38,980 bases of DNA, from assembly GCF_012838985.1 (NCBI RefSeq), contig NZ_DUOE01000109.1, positions 1-38,980 of the forward strand. Reading direction: 5' to 3'. This stretch comes from Corynebacterium sp. GTDB taxonomy: Bacteria; Actinomycetota; Actinomycetes; Mycobacteriales; Mycobacteriaceae. Position numbers and translations under genes: made by a program. Positions 10,243 to 19,499 of the stretch are shown one piece after another. The notes beneath the pieces were generated by a model. It was not told where the DNA came from. It was given only the letters and a program-made list of their open reading frames with translations, and did not search any database. Position 1 is the first letter of the stretch; every line of letters starts with the position of its first letter.

Positions 10243-11245
10243 GAATCTGAAGTCTATCGAAAGGGTCGGCGTGACCAGCTTTCCCGCCCGCTATTCGGGC
10301 CCGACACTCGGTGAGGTGGGTGAACACCGCGCCATCGAGGAGATCGTCGCGGCGGCCCCGTCGCGACGCAACGGCGATGACGCGGCCGTCCTCAACCACG
10401 CCTCCCCGAACTCCCGGGCGGTGGCCACGACCGACATGCTCGTCGAGGGCCGTCATTTCCGGGTCGACTGGTCCACCCCGGAGGAGATCGGCCGCAAGTC
10501 GATCGTGCAGAACTTCGCGGACATCGAGGCCATGGGAGCCCGCCCGATCGCGGCACTCCTCGCCGTCTCCGCCCCGCCGGACACGCCGGTGTCCTACCTG
10601 CGCGGCATCGCCGCCGGCATCCACCAGAAGGTGGGGGAGTACTCGGCGGAACTGGTCGGCGGTGACCTCACCTCCGGCAACGACCTCGTCCTCTCGGTCA
10701 CGGCGATCGGCTCCCTGGGCGGCTCCCGCCCCGAACTGACCCTCGACCGGGCCCGTCCCGGGCAGCGCGTCGTCGCGCACGGACAGATCGGCTGGTCCGC
10801 CGCCGGCCTGGCGCTGCTGGAGCGTTTCGGCCGTGACCTGCGCCGCATCCCGGAGCACCTCATCCCGCTCCTCGACGCCCACTTCACCCCCCGCCTCAAC
10901 CCCGGGCGTGGTGTCGTGGCCCGCGCCACCGGCGCAACCTGCATGACCGACAACTCCGACGGCCTCATCGTCGACCTGTCCACCATCGCCCGCCGTTCGT
11001 CCGTGAGCATCGACCTGCACTCCGCGGACATCACGCCGCCGCCGATCATCTACGAGGCCGCCGAGATCCTCGACGCCGACCCCTGGGAGTGGGTCCTCAC
11101 CGGCGGGGAGGACCACACCCTCCTGGCCACCACCGCCGGGGAACCGCCCTCCGGCTTCCGCGTCATCGGGCGTGTCGGCCGCGGCGAGGGAGTCACCATC
11201 GACGGCCAGCCCCCGCGCTACGGACACGGGTGGGTGAGCTTCTGA
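10241..11245 (+). CDS. thiL: Thiamine-monophosphate kinase
   Basis: [58 protein letters not shown]; start uncertain (ATG 10241 or GTG 10271). Confidence 0.92.
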   Translation: MNLKSIERVGVTSFPARYSGPTLGEVGEHRAIEEIVAAAPSRRNGDDAAVLNHASPNSRAVATTDMLVEGRHFRVDWSTPEEIGRKSIVQNFADIEAMGARPIAALLAVSAPPDTPVSYLRGIAAGIHQKVGEYSAELVGGDLTSGNDLVLSVTAIGSLGGSRPELTLDRARPGQRVVAHGQIGWSAAGLALLERFGRDLRRIPEHLIPLLDAHFTPRLNPGRGVVARATGATCMTDNSDGLIVDLSTIARRSSVSIDLHSADITPPPIIYEAAEILDADPWEWVLTGGEDHTLLATTAGEPPSGFRVIGRVGRGEGVTIDGQPPRYGHGWVSF

Positions 11246-11892
11246 TGGCCCTCCCCGTCCATGAGTCGTGGCAGCCGGTGCTGGCGGGCGTCGAGAAGCA
11301 GATCCACGACCTGGGGGACTTCCTCCGCGCCGAACCCGCCTTCCTGCCCCGCGGCAACGACATCCTCCGCGCCTTCCAGGACCCCTTCGAGGACGTGAAG
11401 GTGCTCATCGTGGGGCAGGACCCGTACCCCACGCCCGGGCATGCGATGGGACTGAGCTTCTCGACGCACCCCGGCGTCTGCCCCCTCCCACGCAGCCTCG
11501 GCAACATCTACCGGGAGCTGCACACGGACCTCGGGCTGCCGGTCGCCGAGGACGGCGATCTCACCCCGTGGGCGCGGCAGGGTGTGCTCCTGCTCAACAG
11601 GGTCCTCACCGTGCGTCCCGGCAAGCCCGCCTCGCACCGCGGCAAGGGCTGGGAGATCGTCACCGAGACCGCCATCCGCGCCTTGGCGGAACGCGACGCC
11701 CCGCTCGTGGCGATCCTGTGGGGACGCGACGCACAGACCGCCGCCCGCTTCCTCGGCGACACGCCGCGGATCGAGTCCCCGCACCCCTCCCCGCTGTCCG
11801 CGTCCCGGGGATTCTTCGGCTCCCGCCCCTTTTCGCGGGCGAATGAGCTCCTCGTGTCGGCGGGGGCCGAACCGGTGGACTGGCGGCTGTAG
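11245..11892 (+). CDS. ung: Uracil-DNA glycosylase
   Basis: [50 protein letters not shown]. Confidence 0.96.
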   Translation: MALPVHESWQPVLAGVEKQIHDLGDFLRAEPAFLPRGNDILRAFQDPFEDVKVLIVGQDPYPTPGHAMGLSFSTHPGVCPLPRSLGNIYRELHTDLGLPVAEDGDLTPWARQGVLLLNRVLTVRPGKPASHRGKGWEIVTETAIRALAERDAPLVAILWGRDAQTAARFLGDTPRIESPHPSPLSASRGFFGSRPFSRANELLVSAGAEPVDWRL

Positions 11893-11903
11893 ACTACGGC
11901 CTT

Positions 11904-13349
11904 ATGTCCCATCCGCGTGAGCTAGACGGCAGCCGACTCCACGACTGGGCGACCCGTGCCGTCGCCGAGCTGTCCGCCCGCCGCGCGGAGATCAACGCCC
12001 TCAACGTCTTCCCCGTCCCCGACGCCGACACCGGCTCCAACATGGCCCACACGATGGAGGCCGCCCTCGCCGAGGTGGAGAAACTCACCGGGGACCCCGA
12101 CGCCGCCGCCGTCACCGGCGCCCTGGCCGTGGGCAGCGTCCGCGGGGCACGCGGCAACTCCGGCCTCGTCCTCAGCCAGGTGCTGCGGGCCGTGGCCGAC
12201 TCCGCCTCCCACGGCCGCGTCGACGGGAGCAGCATCGCCCGCTCGCTCATCCTCGCGGTCCAGCTCGTCGACCGGGCGATCGCGGAACCGGTGGAGGGAA
12301 CGGTCATCACCGTCCTGCGGGCCGCGGCCGTCGCCGCCGAGTCCTGCGACGCCGCCGGGGGAACCCTGCACCAGGTGGTCACCGCCGCCGTCGAGGCCGC
12401 CCGCACCGCCCTGGCGAACACCCCCTCCCAGCTGGACGTCCTCCGTGAGGCAGGGGTCGTCGACGCCGGCGGCACCGGCTTCCTCGTCCTCCTGGAGACC
12501 CTCCTCGCGGAGATCGAGGGCACGGCCGTCCACGAGACCACCGCGGTCACCCCGGCCATGCCCACCGCCGACCTCGAGGTCACGTTCTTCTTCTCCGGCG
12601 ACCTGGACCTCCTGCAGTCCCGCATCAGCCCCCTCGGCGACAGCCTCGTCATCGCCCGCGCCGACGACACCTCCGGCCGCGTCCACATCCACTCCCGCGA
12701 CGCCGGCCGTGTCATCGAGACCTCCTACGCCACCGGCCAGGTCAGTGACCTGCGCCTCGAGGTGCTTCCCGACGCCCCCCGGGTCGACGCCCCCCGCCGC
12801 GTCATCGTCGCCGTCACCCCGCCCGGCTCCGTCGCCGAGCTCTACCGCGAGGCCGGCGCCATCGTCGTAGCGCCGGGCGAGGACGTCGTCTCCCGGATCC
12901 TCTCGCAGGTCCGCTCCTCCCGCGCCCAGGAACTCATCCTCCTGCCCAACGGACTGCTCGACCGCCGCCAGCTCGTCTCCGTGGAGCGCGCCACCCACGC
13001 CTTCGAGCAGACCTTCATCATCGTGCCCACCGGCCGCCTCATCACGGGGATCGCCGCCCTCAGCGTCCACGACGCCGACGCCCCCATCGGCGTCGCCGCC
13101 TACACCATGACCGAGGCCGCCGCCTCCATGCGCACCGACATCATCCCCACCACCCTCAACGGCTCCGTCGAGGACGCCGTCTCCGGGGTGTGCCGCGACA
13201 TGCTCGCCACCGGCGGTGAGCACGTCATCCTGCTGACGGGGACGGGGACGGAGGTGGACGTCGAGAAGCTCACCACGGACCTCGGCGTCGACGTCCTCGC
13301 CTTCCCCGCCGACGGGCTGGGACACCTCGTGGAGATCGGGGTCGAGTAG
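11904..13349 (+). CDS. DAK2 (DhaL/FakA-like) domain protein, putative dihydroxyacetone/fatty acid kinase family
   Basis: INALNVFPVPDADTGSNMAHTMEAA, GSVRGARGNSGLVLSQVLRA; between ung and recG. Confidence 0.85.
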   Translation: MSHPRELDGSRLHDWATRAVAELSARRAEINALNVFPVPDADTGSNMAHTMEAALAEVEKLTGDPDAAAVTGALAVGSVRGARGNSGLVLSQVLRAVADSASHGRVDGSSIARSLILAVQLVDRAIAEPVEGTVITVLRAAAVAAESCDAAGGTLHQVVTAAVEAARTALANTPSQLDVLREAGVVDAGGTGFLVLLETLLAEIEGTAVHETTAVTPAMPTADLEVTFFFSGDLDLLQSRISPLGDSLVIARADDTSGRVHIHSRDAGRVIETSYATGQVSDLRLEVLPDAPRVDAPRRVIVAVTPPGSVAELYREAGAIVVAPGEDVVSRILSQVRSSRAQELILLPNGLLDRRQLVSVERATHAFEQTFIIVPTGRLITGIAALSVHDADAPIGVAAYTMTEAAASMRTDIIPTTLNGSVEDAVSGVCRDMLATGGEHVILLTGTGTEVDVEKLTTDLGVDVLAFPADGLGHLVEIGVE

Positions 13350-13351
13350 AC

Positions 13352-15457
13352 GTGCTCGGCTGGAGCGACGACCGACCGCTCACGGAGGTCCTCCCCAAGA
13401 AGGAGGCCACCGCCCTGCGCAAGGCTTTCGGCTACACCACCTGCATGGACCTCCTGCAGCACACACCCCGCGCCTGGTCCCGCCACGGCTCCGACGTGCT
13501 CGCCGACGACGCCGTCGAAGGCGACATGATCACCTGCGTAGGCAGCGTCCTCGACGTCAACGTCTTCCAGCGAGACAAGACGCACATCACCCGCGTCACC
13601 ATCACCGACGGCCACAACCGCTTCACCGCGTCCTTCTTCAACTCCCGCTGGCTGCCCAAGGTCCTCACCCCCGGCAGACGCGCCATGTTCTCCGGCAAGC
13701 TGAACTTCTACCGCGGCACCCCGCAGCTCCAGCACCCGGACTTCCTCGTCCTGCCCGGACCGGGGGAGAAGATGACAGGCTCCGGCTCCCTCAAAACCAT
13801 CGCCCTCTACGGCGACCCCGACGAACTCTTCGACGGCCTCGACCACATCCCCATCTACCCCGCCCGCGCCGCCCTGGCCTCCTGGCGCATCATGGCCGCC
13901 ATCCGCCACATCCTCGCCACCCTCGACCCCGTCCCGGAACCCCTAGGCGAGGTCCCCGAAGGCCTGGTCAGCTTCGACGACGCCCTCCGCGGCGTCCATT
14001 TCCCCGGACCCGAGGGCCCCGAACCCCACCTCGAACGCCTCAAGTACAACGAGGCGCTCACCCTGGGGCTGGTCATGGCGCTGCGCCGCCTCGACACCCT
14101 CCGCCGCGACGCACCCCCCATGCCACCGCGTGACGACGCCCACCGCGCCGGGCTGCTCGGAGCCCTGCCCTATGAACTCACGTCCGGGCAGCTCGACGTC
14201 ATCGCCGAGATCACCCGGGACCTCGCGGCCGGCGACCCCATGAGCCGCCTCCTCCAGGGTGAGGTCGGCTCCGGCAAGACGGTCGTCTCGCTGGTCGCCA
14301 TGCTGCAGGCCGTCGACGCCGGCCACCAGTGCGCCCTGCTGGCACCCACCGAGGTGCTCGCCCTCCAGCACGCACGCACCCTCACCGCCCTGCTCACCGA
14401 CGCCGGCCTCCCCGTCTCCGTCGTCCCCCTCACCGGCTCGATGCCCGTCCCCGTCAAGAGACAGGCACTGCTCGACATCGTCTCAGGCCAGGCCGACATC
14501 GTCGTGGGCACCCACGCGATCATCCAGGACACCGTCGAGTTCTTCGACCTGGGGCTGGTCGTCGTCGATGAGCAGCACCGCTTCGGCGTGGAACAGCGCG
14601 CCCGCCTGCGCTCCAAGGGCCGCGACGGGATGACCCCGCACCTGCTCGTCATGACCGCCACCCCCATTCCCCGCACCATCGCCATGACCGTCTTCGGCGA
14701 CCTCGCGGTGTCCACCCTGCGGGAGCTGCCCGGCGGACGCCAGCCCATCGAGTCCTTCGTCGTACCCGAGCACAAGCCGACCTGGGTCCGCCGCGCCATC
14801 CTCCGTATCGGCGAGGAGGTCGTGGCCGGGAGGCAGGCCTATGTCGTCTGCCCCCGCATCGAGGGCCCCGGTGGTGTCCTTGAGGTGTTCGAGACCCTCG
14901 GACAGGGCCCGTTCCGCGACTTCCACGTCGGCTACCTCCACGGCCGCATGCCCGCGGAGGAGAAGGACCTCATGATGCGGCGCTTCGCCTCCGGGGAGGT
15001 GCAGATCCTCGTGTCCACCACGGTCATCGAGGTCGGCGTCGACGTCCCCAACGCCACCGTCATGCTCATCCGCGAGTCCGAGATGTTCGGCGTCTCCCAG
15101 CTGCACCAGCTGCGTGGCCGCGTCGGCCGTGGCGGACACTCCTCCCTGTGCATCTTCCACACCCTCGCCGAACCCGACTCCGAGGCCGACCTCCGCATCC
15201 ACGCCGTCGCCGGGACCGCTGACGGTTTCGCCCTCGCCGAACTCGACCTCATGCACCGCCAGGAGGGTGACGTCCTGGGCACCAGCCAGTCCGGCTCCGC
15301 CCGCACCGTGCGCCTGCTCAACCTCCTGCAGGACTACGCGATCATCGACCGCGCCACCGGTGACGCCGCCGCCCTCGTGCAGCGGCACCCGCTGCTCGCC
15401 CAGCGACTCGTCCTGGAGATCGACCGGGTGGACCGTGAGTTCCTGGAGAAAAGCTAG
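13352..15457 (+). CDS. recG: ATP-dependent DNA helicase RecG
   Basis: LLQGEVGSGKTVVSL, VVVDEQHRFGVEQR, MTATPIPRTIAMT, STTVIEVGVDVPNATVM, QLHQLRGRVGRG. Confidence 0.97.
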   Translation: MLGWSDDRPLTEVLPKKEATALRKAFGYTTCMDLLQHTPRAWSRHGSDVLADDAVEGDMITCVGSVLDVNVFQRDKTHITRVTITDGHNRFTASFFNSRWLPKVLTPGRRAMFSGKLNFYRGTPQLQHPDFLVLPGPGEKMTGSGSLKTIALYGDPDELFDGLDHIPIYPARAALASWRIMAAIRHILATLDPVPEPLGEVPEGLVSFDDALRGVHFPGPEGPEPHLERLKYNEALTLGLVMALRRLDTLRRDAPPMPPRDDAHRAGLLGALPYELTSGQLDVIAEITRDLAAGDPMSRLLQGEVGSGKTVVSLVAMLQAVDAGHQCALLAPTEVLALQHARTLTALLTDAGLPVSVVPLTGSMPVPVKRQALLDIVSGQADIVVGTHAIIQDTVEFFDLGLVVVDEQHRFGVEQRARLRSKGRDGMTPHLLVMTATPIPRTIAMTVFGDLAVSTLRELPGGRQPIESFVVPEHKPTWVRRAILRIGEEVVAGRQAYVVCPRIEGPGGVLEVFETLGQGPFRDFHVGYLHGRMPAEEKDLMMRRFASGEVQILVSTTVIEVGVDVPNATVMLIRESEMFGVSQLHQLRGRVGRGGHSSLCIFHTLAEPDSEADLRIHAVAGTADGFALAELDLMHRQEGDVLGTSQSGSARTVRLLNLLQDYAIIDRATGDAAALVQRHPLLAQRLVLEIDRVDREFLEKS

Positions 15458-15467
15458 TCTGTAGGGC

Positions 15468-15677
15468 ATGGATATCTGCGCCCCCTTCGCCGGCATCGTG
15501 CGTTTCCACGTGTCGGCCGGCGACCCCGTCGACACCGGCGACCCGCTCGCCACCGTCGAGGCCGTCAAACTCGAGGCCCCGGTGCTCGCACCCGGCCCCG
15601 GCACCGTCACCTCCCTCGCCGTCGAGGACTTCAGCGACGTGCTCGGCGGCGACCTGCTCCTGGAGGTCAGCGAGTGA
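15468..15677 (+). CDS. Stand-alone biotin/lipoyl attachment (BCCP-like) domain protein, 69 aa
   Basis: CAPFAGIVRFHVSAGDPVDTGDPLATVEAVKLEAPVLAPGPGTVTSL; non-canonical EAVKLE in place of EAMKME. Confidence 0.8.
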   Translation: MDICAPFAGIVRFHVSAGDPVDTGDPLATVEAVKLEAPVLAPGPGTVTSLAVEDFSDVLGGDLLLEVSE

Positions 15678-16246
15678 CCCGCATCATCTCCGGAGAGGCC
15701 CGCGGCCGGAAGATCAAGGTGCCGCCGACCGGCACCCGTCCCACCTCCGACCGCGCCCGTGAGGGACTCTTCTCCTCCCTGCAGGTGCGCTTCGGCTTCA
15801 CCGACGCCCGCGTCCTCGACCTCTTCGCCGGTTCCGGGGCACTCGGCCTGGAGGCTGCCTCCCGCGGTGCCTCCGAGGTCGTCCTCGTCGAGAACAACCC
15901 CGCCGCGGTGAAGATCATCGAGCACAACGCGGGCGTCGTGAAGCACCCCAACGTACGCATCGAGGAGATGAAGGCGTCGACCTACCTCGCCCACGCACCA
16001 CGTGACTACTTCGACATGGTGCTGGCGGACCCGCCGTACGAGCTCACGGATGAGGCCGTCGTCGAGATGCTCGAGGCCCTGCGCCCCACGCTCGTCGACG
16101 GCGCCGCGGTGGTCATCGAACGTCACGTCGCCTCCCCAGAGACGGCGTGGCCCGCCGACTTCGTGCCCACCACCCAGAAACTGAAGAAGCGCACCTACGG
16201 CACCGCCCGCATGGACATGGCCGTGTTCCACCGAGAGGACTCCTGA
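15674..16246 (+). CDS. rsmD: 16S rRNA (guanine966-N2)-methyltransferase
   Basis: RIISGEARGRKIKVPPTGTRPTSDRAREGLFS, LDLFAGSGALGLEAASRGA, LADPPYEL. Confidence 0.95.
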   Translation: MTRIISGEARGRKIKVPPTGTRPTSDRAREGLFSSLQVRFGFTDARVLDLFAGSGALGLEAASRGASEVVLVENNPAAVKIIEHNAGVVKHPNVRIEEMKASTYLAHAPRDYFDMVLADPPYELTDEAVVEMLEALRPTLVDGAAVVIERHVASPETAWPADFVPTTQKLKKRTYGTARMDMAVFHREDS

Positions 16247-16732
16247 ATGAAAGCCGTCTGCCCCGGTTCCTTCGACCCGGTGACCATGGGTCACCTCGAC
16301 ATCTTCACCCGGGCGGCCAGCCACTTCGACGAGGTCGTCGTGCTGGTCACCGCCAACCCCAACAAGCACTCCGGCCTCTTCACCATTGAGGAGCGGATGG
16401 ACCTCATCCGTGAGGCCACCGCCCACGTGCCGAACATCAGCGTCGACTGGTGGGGTGGCCTGCTCGTCGACTACACCAACGAGCACGGCATCTCCGCCCT
16501 GGTCAAGGGTCTGCGCACCGCGCTGGACTACGAGTACGAGCTGCCCATGGCGCAGATGAACCGCCGTCTGTCGGGCATCGACACCTTCTTCCTCCTCACC
16601 GACGAGAAGTACGGCTACATCTCCTCCTCGCTGTGCAAGGAGGTCGCCAGGTACGGCGGCGACATCTCCGGCCTGCTGCCCGAGCAGGTCGTGGATGCGG
16701 TGAAGGAGAAGTACGCGAAGCCGGGGGAGTAG
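16247..16732 (+). CDS. coaD: Phosphopantetheine adenylyltransferase
   Basis: AVCPGSFDPVTMGHLDIFTRA, MAQMNRRLSGIDTFFL, YGYISSSLCKEVARYGGDISG. Confidence 0.97.
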   Translation: MKAVCPGSFDPVTMGHLDIFTRAASHFDEVVVLVTANPNKHSGLFTIEERMDLIREATAHVPNISVDWWGGLLVDYTNEHGISALVKGLRTALDYEYELPMAQMNRRLSGIDTFFLLTDEKYGYISSSLCKEVARYGGDISGLLPEQVVDAVKEKYAKPGE

Positions 16733-16741
16733 TCTGAGCCG

Positions 16742-17485
16742 GTGCTCGAACTTCTGCTGATTCTCCTCATCGTCCTGGTCGGATCCGCACTGCAGCGGAT
16801 CTCCGGGATGGGGCTCGGCCTCGTCGCCGGCCCGGTGCTCGCCGTGACGATGGGCCCCGTCGAGGGCATCCTCGTGGTCAACGTGCTGGCCTTCCTCAAC
16901 GCCGCCGCGACGACGGCCACCGTCCGGGAGTACGTCGACTGGAGGAAGTTCTCCCTCATCGCCTCCGTGCTCATCCTGGGGGCAGTCCCCGGTGCGCTGC
17001 TCGTGCGGGAGGTCTCGCCCTCGCTGCTGCAGGCGATCGTCGGTGCCCTCCTGCTGCTGGCTCTGGCGGTGACGACGTTCGGGCAGAAGCGCATCCCGCA
17101 GGTCACCGGCAACGTCCCGGCGGTGGTGGCCGGCATCGCGGGTGGGTTCATGAACACCCTCGCCGGTATCGCGGGTCCCGCGATCACCGTGTACGCGCAG
17201 GCCTCACGGTGGGCGCAGCAGTCCTTCGCTGCCACGTTGCAGCCGATCTTCATGGTCGCTGGTGCGATCTCCTTCGGAATCAAGATCCTCATGGGGGCGG
17301 GGTCACTGTCGGACACCGACTGGCTCGTGTGGCCGGTCGGCATCGTCGGCATGGCGCTCGGCCTGTGGATCGGCGTCCGTCTGAGCACCAAGGTCCCCCG
17401 ACCACGGGCACGCACCCTCGCCCTCCTGCTGGCCACCGCCGGTGGAGTCACCGCGCTGGTCCGCGGCATCAGCGGCCTCGTTTAG
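16742..17485 (+). CDS. TSUP-family (TauE/SafE) membrane permease
   Basis: 247 aa polytopic; GMGLGLVAGPVLAVTMGPVEGILVVN, GIAGGFMNTLAGIAGPAITVYA. Confidence 0.85.
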   Translation: MLELLLILLIVLVGSALQRISGMGLGLVAGPVLAVTMGPVEGILVVNVLAFLNAAATTATVREYVDWRKFSLIASVLILGAVPGALLVREVSPSLLQAIVGALLLLALAVTTFGQKRIPQVTGNVPAVVAGIAGGFMNTLAGIAGPAITVYAQASRWAQQSFAATLQPIFMVAGAISFGIKILMGAGSLSDTDWLVWPVGIVGMALGLWIGVRLSTKVPRPRARTLALLLATAGGVTALVRGISGLV

Positions 17486-18676
17486 GCGGCGGCGCCGCTC
17501 CTGCGCCTCCTGCCGGGCGCGCTCGTTGCGGGCGTCACGGCGTTGCACGAAGGTCTGCACCCACCGGCGGTTCTCCGGTGTGAGCGGACCGTCGGAGCGG
17601 TTCTCCACGTAGGAGCCGTCCGCGAAGAGGAAGATCGCGTTGCCGGTCACCGGGCAGATGATGTAGCGGAAGTGCCCCGCGGTCTTGAGATTGTGGTGGG
17701 TGCGGCACAGCTTCCGCAGGTTCCGGGCGGTGGTGGGGCCGCCGTCGGCGTGGTTGACCACGTGGTCGTTGTCGCAGAACTCGCCGGGCTCATCGCAGCA
17801 GGGGAATCCGCATTCATCATCGAATCCTTCCACGCAGGCCTCTATGTCCTCCGGCGTGGAGTAGCTCTTGCTGACCTTCCCATAGATCTCATCCATGTCC
17901 CGGATGGTGGCCGCCTTCGCCTCCCATTCGGCCGCCCGTTGTGGACTGAGCCAGCCGGCGCGTGGCATGTAGGTCGGGGCTCCGGGGACGTCGTGCGCGC
18001 GGTAGACGTTGACGTTCACCTTCACCCCCTCGTCCTCGCCGGTGACCAGCAGGGCATGTGCCTCGGCGAGGCCGATGCCCCGGCGGGCGGCCAGCGCCCG
18101 CACCCGCTTCTCGACGACCGCCGCCATCGCCACGTCCATCCGCGCGGAGAGATCCGCGGTGCCGTCGTCGTTGAACTGCATGTGGTACGTGAGCTGCGGA
18201 AACTCCGCGTCCTCCTCGTCGGTGGCGATGGAGGCGTCGAGTTCGACGACCATCGCCCGGATTCGTCTGGTGATCGCCTTCGGGGACGGCAGCGGCTGGT
18301 TGGCCCGCGTGGGGCTGAGGAAGGCGGTGATCTGTTCGTCGAGGAGCGGGAAGTACTGCCGGTCAGCCAGAGCAAGGGCGGACTCGATGGCGCGCAGACG
18401 CTTCATGTCGAGGTGGTGGAGTTTCTCGACGAGCTCCCGCAGACGGGGCAGCTCATCGAGCGTGGCCATGGCGAAGAGATTCTTCTCGATGATCCACCGG
18501 GACAGGCCCGTGGACCGGACGAGAGGGGCGTAGACGGCCTCACTGTCGAGCTGTTCGTCGACGCGTGAGGCCAGGGTGCGCCACAGGTGGTGGTTGGCAC
18601 GGGTGACGGCGTTGGCTGTCACCGCCAGGGGGTCGTAGGGGTTGTTGACGGTGAAGTAGTGGGGGATCAGGCTCAC
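17303..18676 (-). CDS. DUF222 / HNH endonuclease domain protein (13E12-like)
   Basis: C-terminal half has CDNDHVVNHADGGPTTARNLRKLCRTHHNLK HNH motif; N-terminal DUF222-like helical region. Confidence 0.82.
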   Translation of the reverse strand: MSLIPHYFTVNNPYDPLAVTANAVTRANHHLWRTLASRVDEQLDSEAVYAPLVRSTGLSRWIIEKNLFAMATLDELPRLRELVEKLHHLDMKRLRAIESALALADRQYFPLLDEQITAFLSPTRANQPLPSPKAITRRIRAMVVELDASIATDEEDAEFPQLTYHMQFNDDGTADLSARMDVAMAAVVEKRVRALAARRGIGLAEAHALLVTGEDEGVKVNVNVYRAHDVPGAPTYMPRAGWLSPQRAAEWEAKAATIRDMDEIYGKVSKSYSTPEDIEACVEGFDDECGFPCCDEPGEFCDNDHVVNHADGGPTTARNLRKLCRTHHNLKTAGHFRYIICPVTGNAIFLFADGSYVENRSDGPLTPENRRWVQTFVQRRDARNERARQEAQERRRRLNEAADAADQRGDSTGGGQQEGEGACPWSGDLGAQTDADPQAERHADDADRPHEPVGVRQ

Positions 18677-18690
18677 CTCCGCAGGTGTCG

Positions 18691-18715
18691 CTAGAGTGTT
18701 CGATCCGCACTCTAG
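18691..18715. promoter_or_regulatory. Inverted repeat CTAGAGTG-N9-CACTCTAG upstream of the HNH gene
   Basis: Perfect 8-bp arms in the HNH/SDR intergenic region. Confidence 0.5.
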
Positions 18716-18734
18716 AACGCCACCCCGACATGAG

Positions 18735-18748
18735 CACCCCCGGGGGTG
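18735..18748. repeat. Perfect palindrome CACCCCCGGGGGTG between the SDR 3' end and the HNH promoter
   Basis: 14-bp perfect palindrome 24 nt beyond the SDR stop; no U-tract. Confidence 0.4.
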
Positions 18749-18771
18749 GGAAAGTGGGTCTCTACCTGCGG

Positions 18772-19476
18772 CTATCCGCGTCCCAGGTAGGGCATTCCTG
18801 CGGCAGTCACGGTCACTTGGTCAACGCTCACATCCGCCGGCATCGCGGCCACGGCGACCAGCAGACGGGCGGCCTCGGAAGCGTCGAACATGGGCTCCGA
18901 GCCGGTGAAGGAACCCAGCAGGGCGGTCCGGGCGTTGCCGATGTCCAGCTCGGTGGCGGTGATGCCGTAGGGGCGGCCGTCGAGGGCCGTGGAGACCGTC
19001 AGGCTCGCCACCGCAGCCTTGGAGGCGGCGTAGGCGCCCACCCCCGGGCGCGGCGAGTGGCCCGCGATGGAACCGTTGTTGATGATGCGCCCGCCACCGT
19101 TGTCCGCCATCCACGCGAAAGCCTGCTGCGTGCACAGGAACGTGCCGGTGATGTTCGTCTCGAAGGTGCGGCGCCACTCGGCAGGGTCGATGGTGTGCAG
19201 CTCCCCGGTGGGCCCGGGCACTCCGGCGTTGTTGACCAGCAGATCCAGGCGGCCGTGCCACCCGGTCACCTCGGCGAAGGCGTCCGCGACGCTGGCCTCG
19301 TCACTGACGTCACAGACGACGACCAGCGCGTCCCCGATGTCCGTGGCCGTCTCCTCCAGCGTCTCCCGCGTGCGGCCCAGCAGGGCCACCGCCCATCCGT
19401 CACGCCCCAGCGCCCGGGCGAACATCCGCCCGAGGCCACCGCCGGCACCGGTCACAACAGCTACCTTCTTGTCCAT
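18772..19476 (-). CDS. Short-chain dehydrogenase/reductase
   Basis: VVTGAGGGLGRMFARALG, LLVNNAGV, GAYAASKAAV (YxxxK). Confidence 0.92.
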   Translation of the reverse strand: MDKKVAVVTGAGGGLGRMFARALGRDGWAVALLGRTRETLEETATDIGDALVVVCDVSDEASVADAFAEVTGWHGRLDLLVNNAGVPGPTGELHTIDPAEWRRTFETNITGTFLCTQQAFAWMADNGGGRIINNGSIAGHSPRPGVGAYAASKAAVASLTVSTALDGRPYGITATELDIGNARTALLGSFTGSEPMFDASEAARLLVAVAAMPADVSVDQVTVTAAGMPYLGRG

Positions 19477-19482
19477 ACGTCC

Positions 19483-19492
19483 ATCGTAGAGT
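19483..19492. promoter_or_regulatory. Overlapping divergent -10 elements (TACGAT on -, TAGAGT on +) for SDR and Hyi-like genes
   Basis: TACGAT-6 nt-ATG(19476,-) and TAGAGT-7 nt-ATG(19500,+). Confidence 0.55.
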
Positions 19493-19499
19493 GGTGCTC

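Noticed and set aside
11922-13325. 467-aa minus-strand ORF antisense to the DAK gene
   Set aside because: Gly/Asp/Val-rich low-complexity composition typical of GC-skew shadow frames
14483-16486. 667-aa minus-strand ORF across recG, BCCP, rsmD and coaD
   Set aside because: Spans several well-supported plus-strand genes; no family motifs
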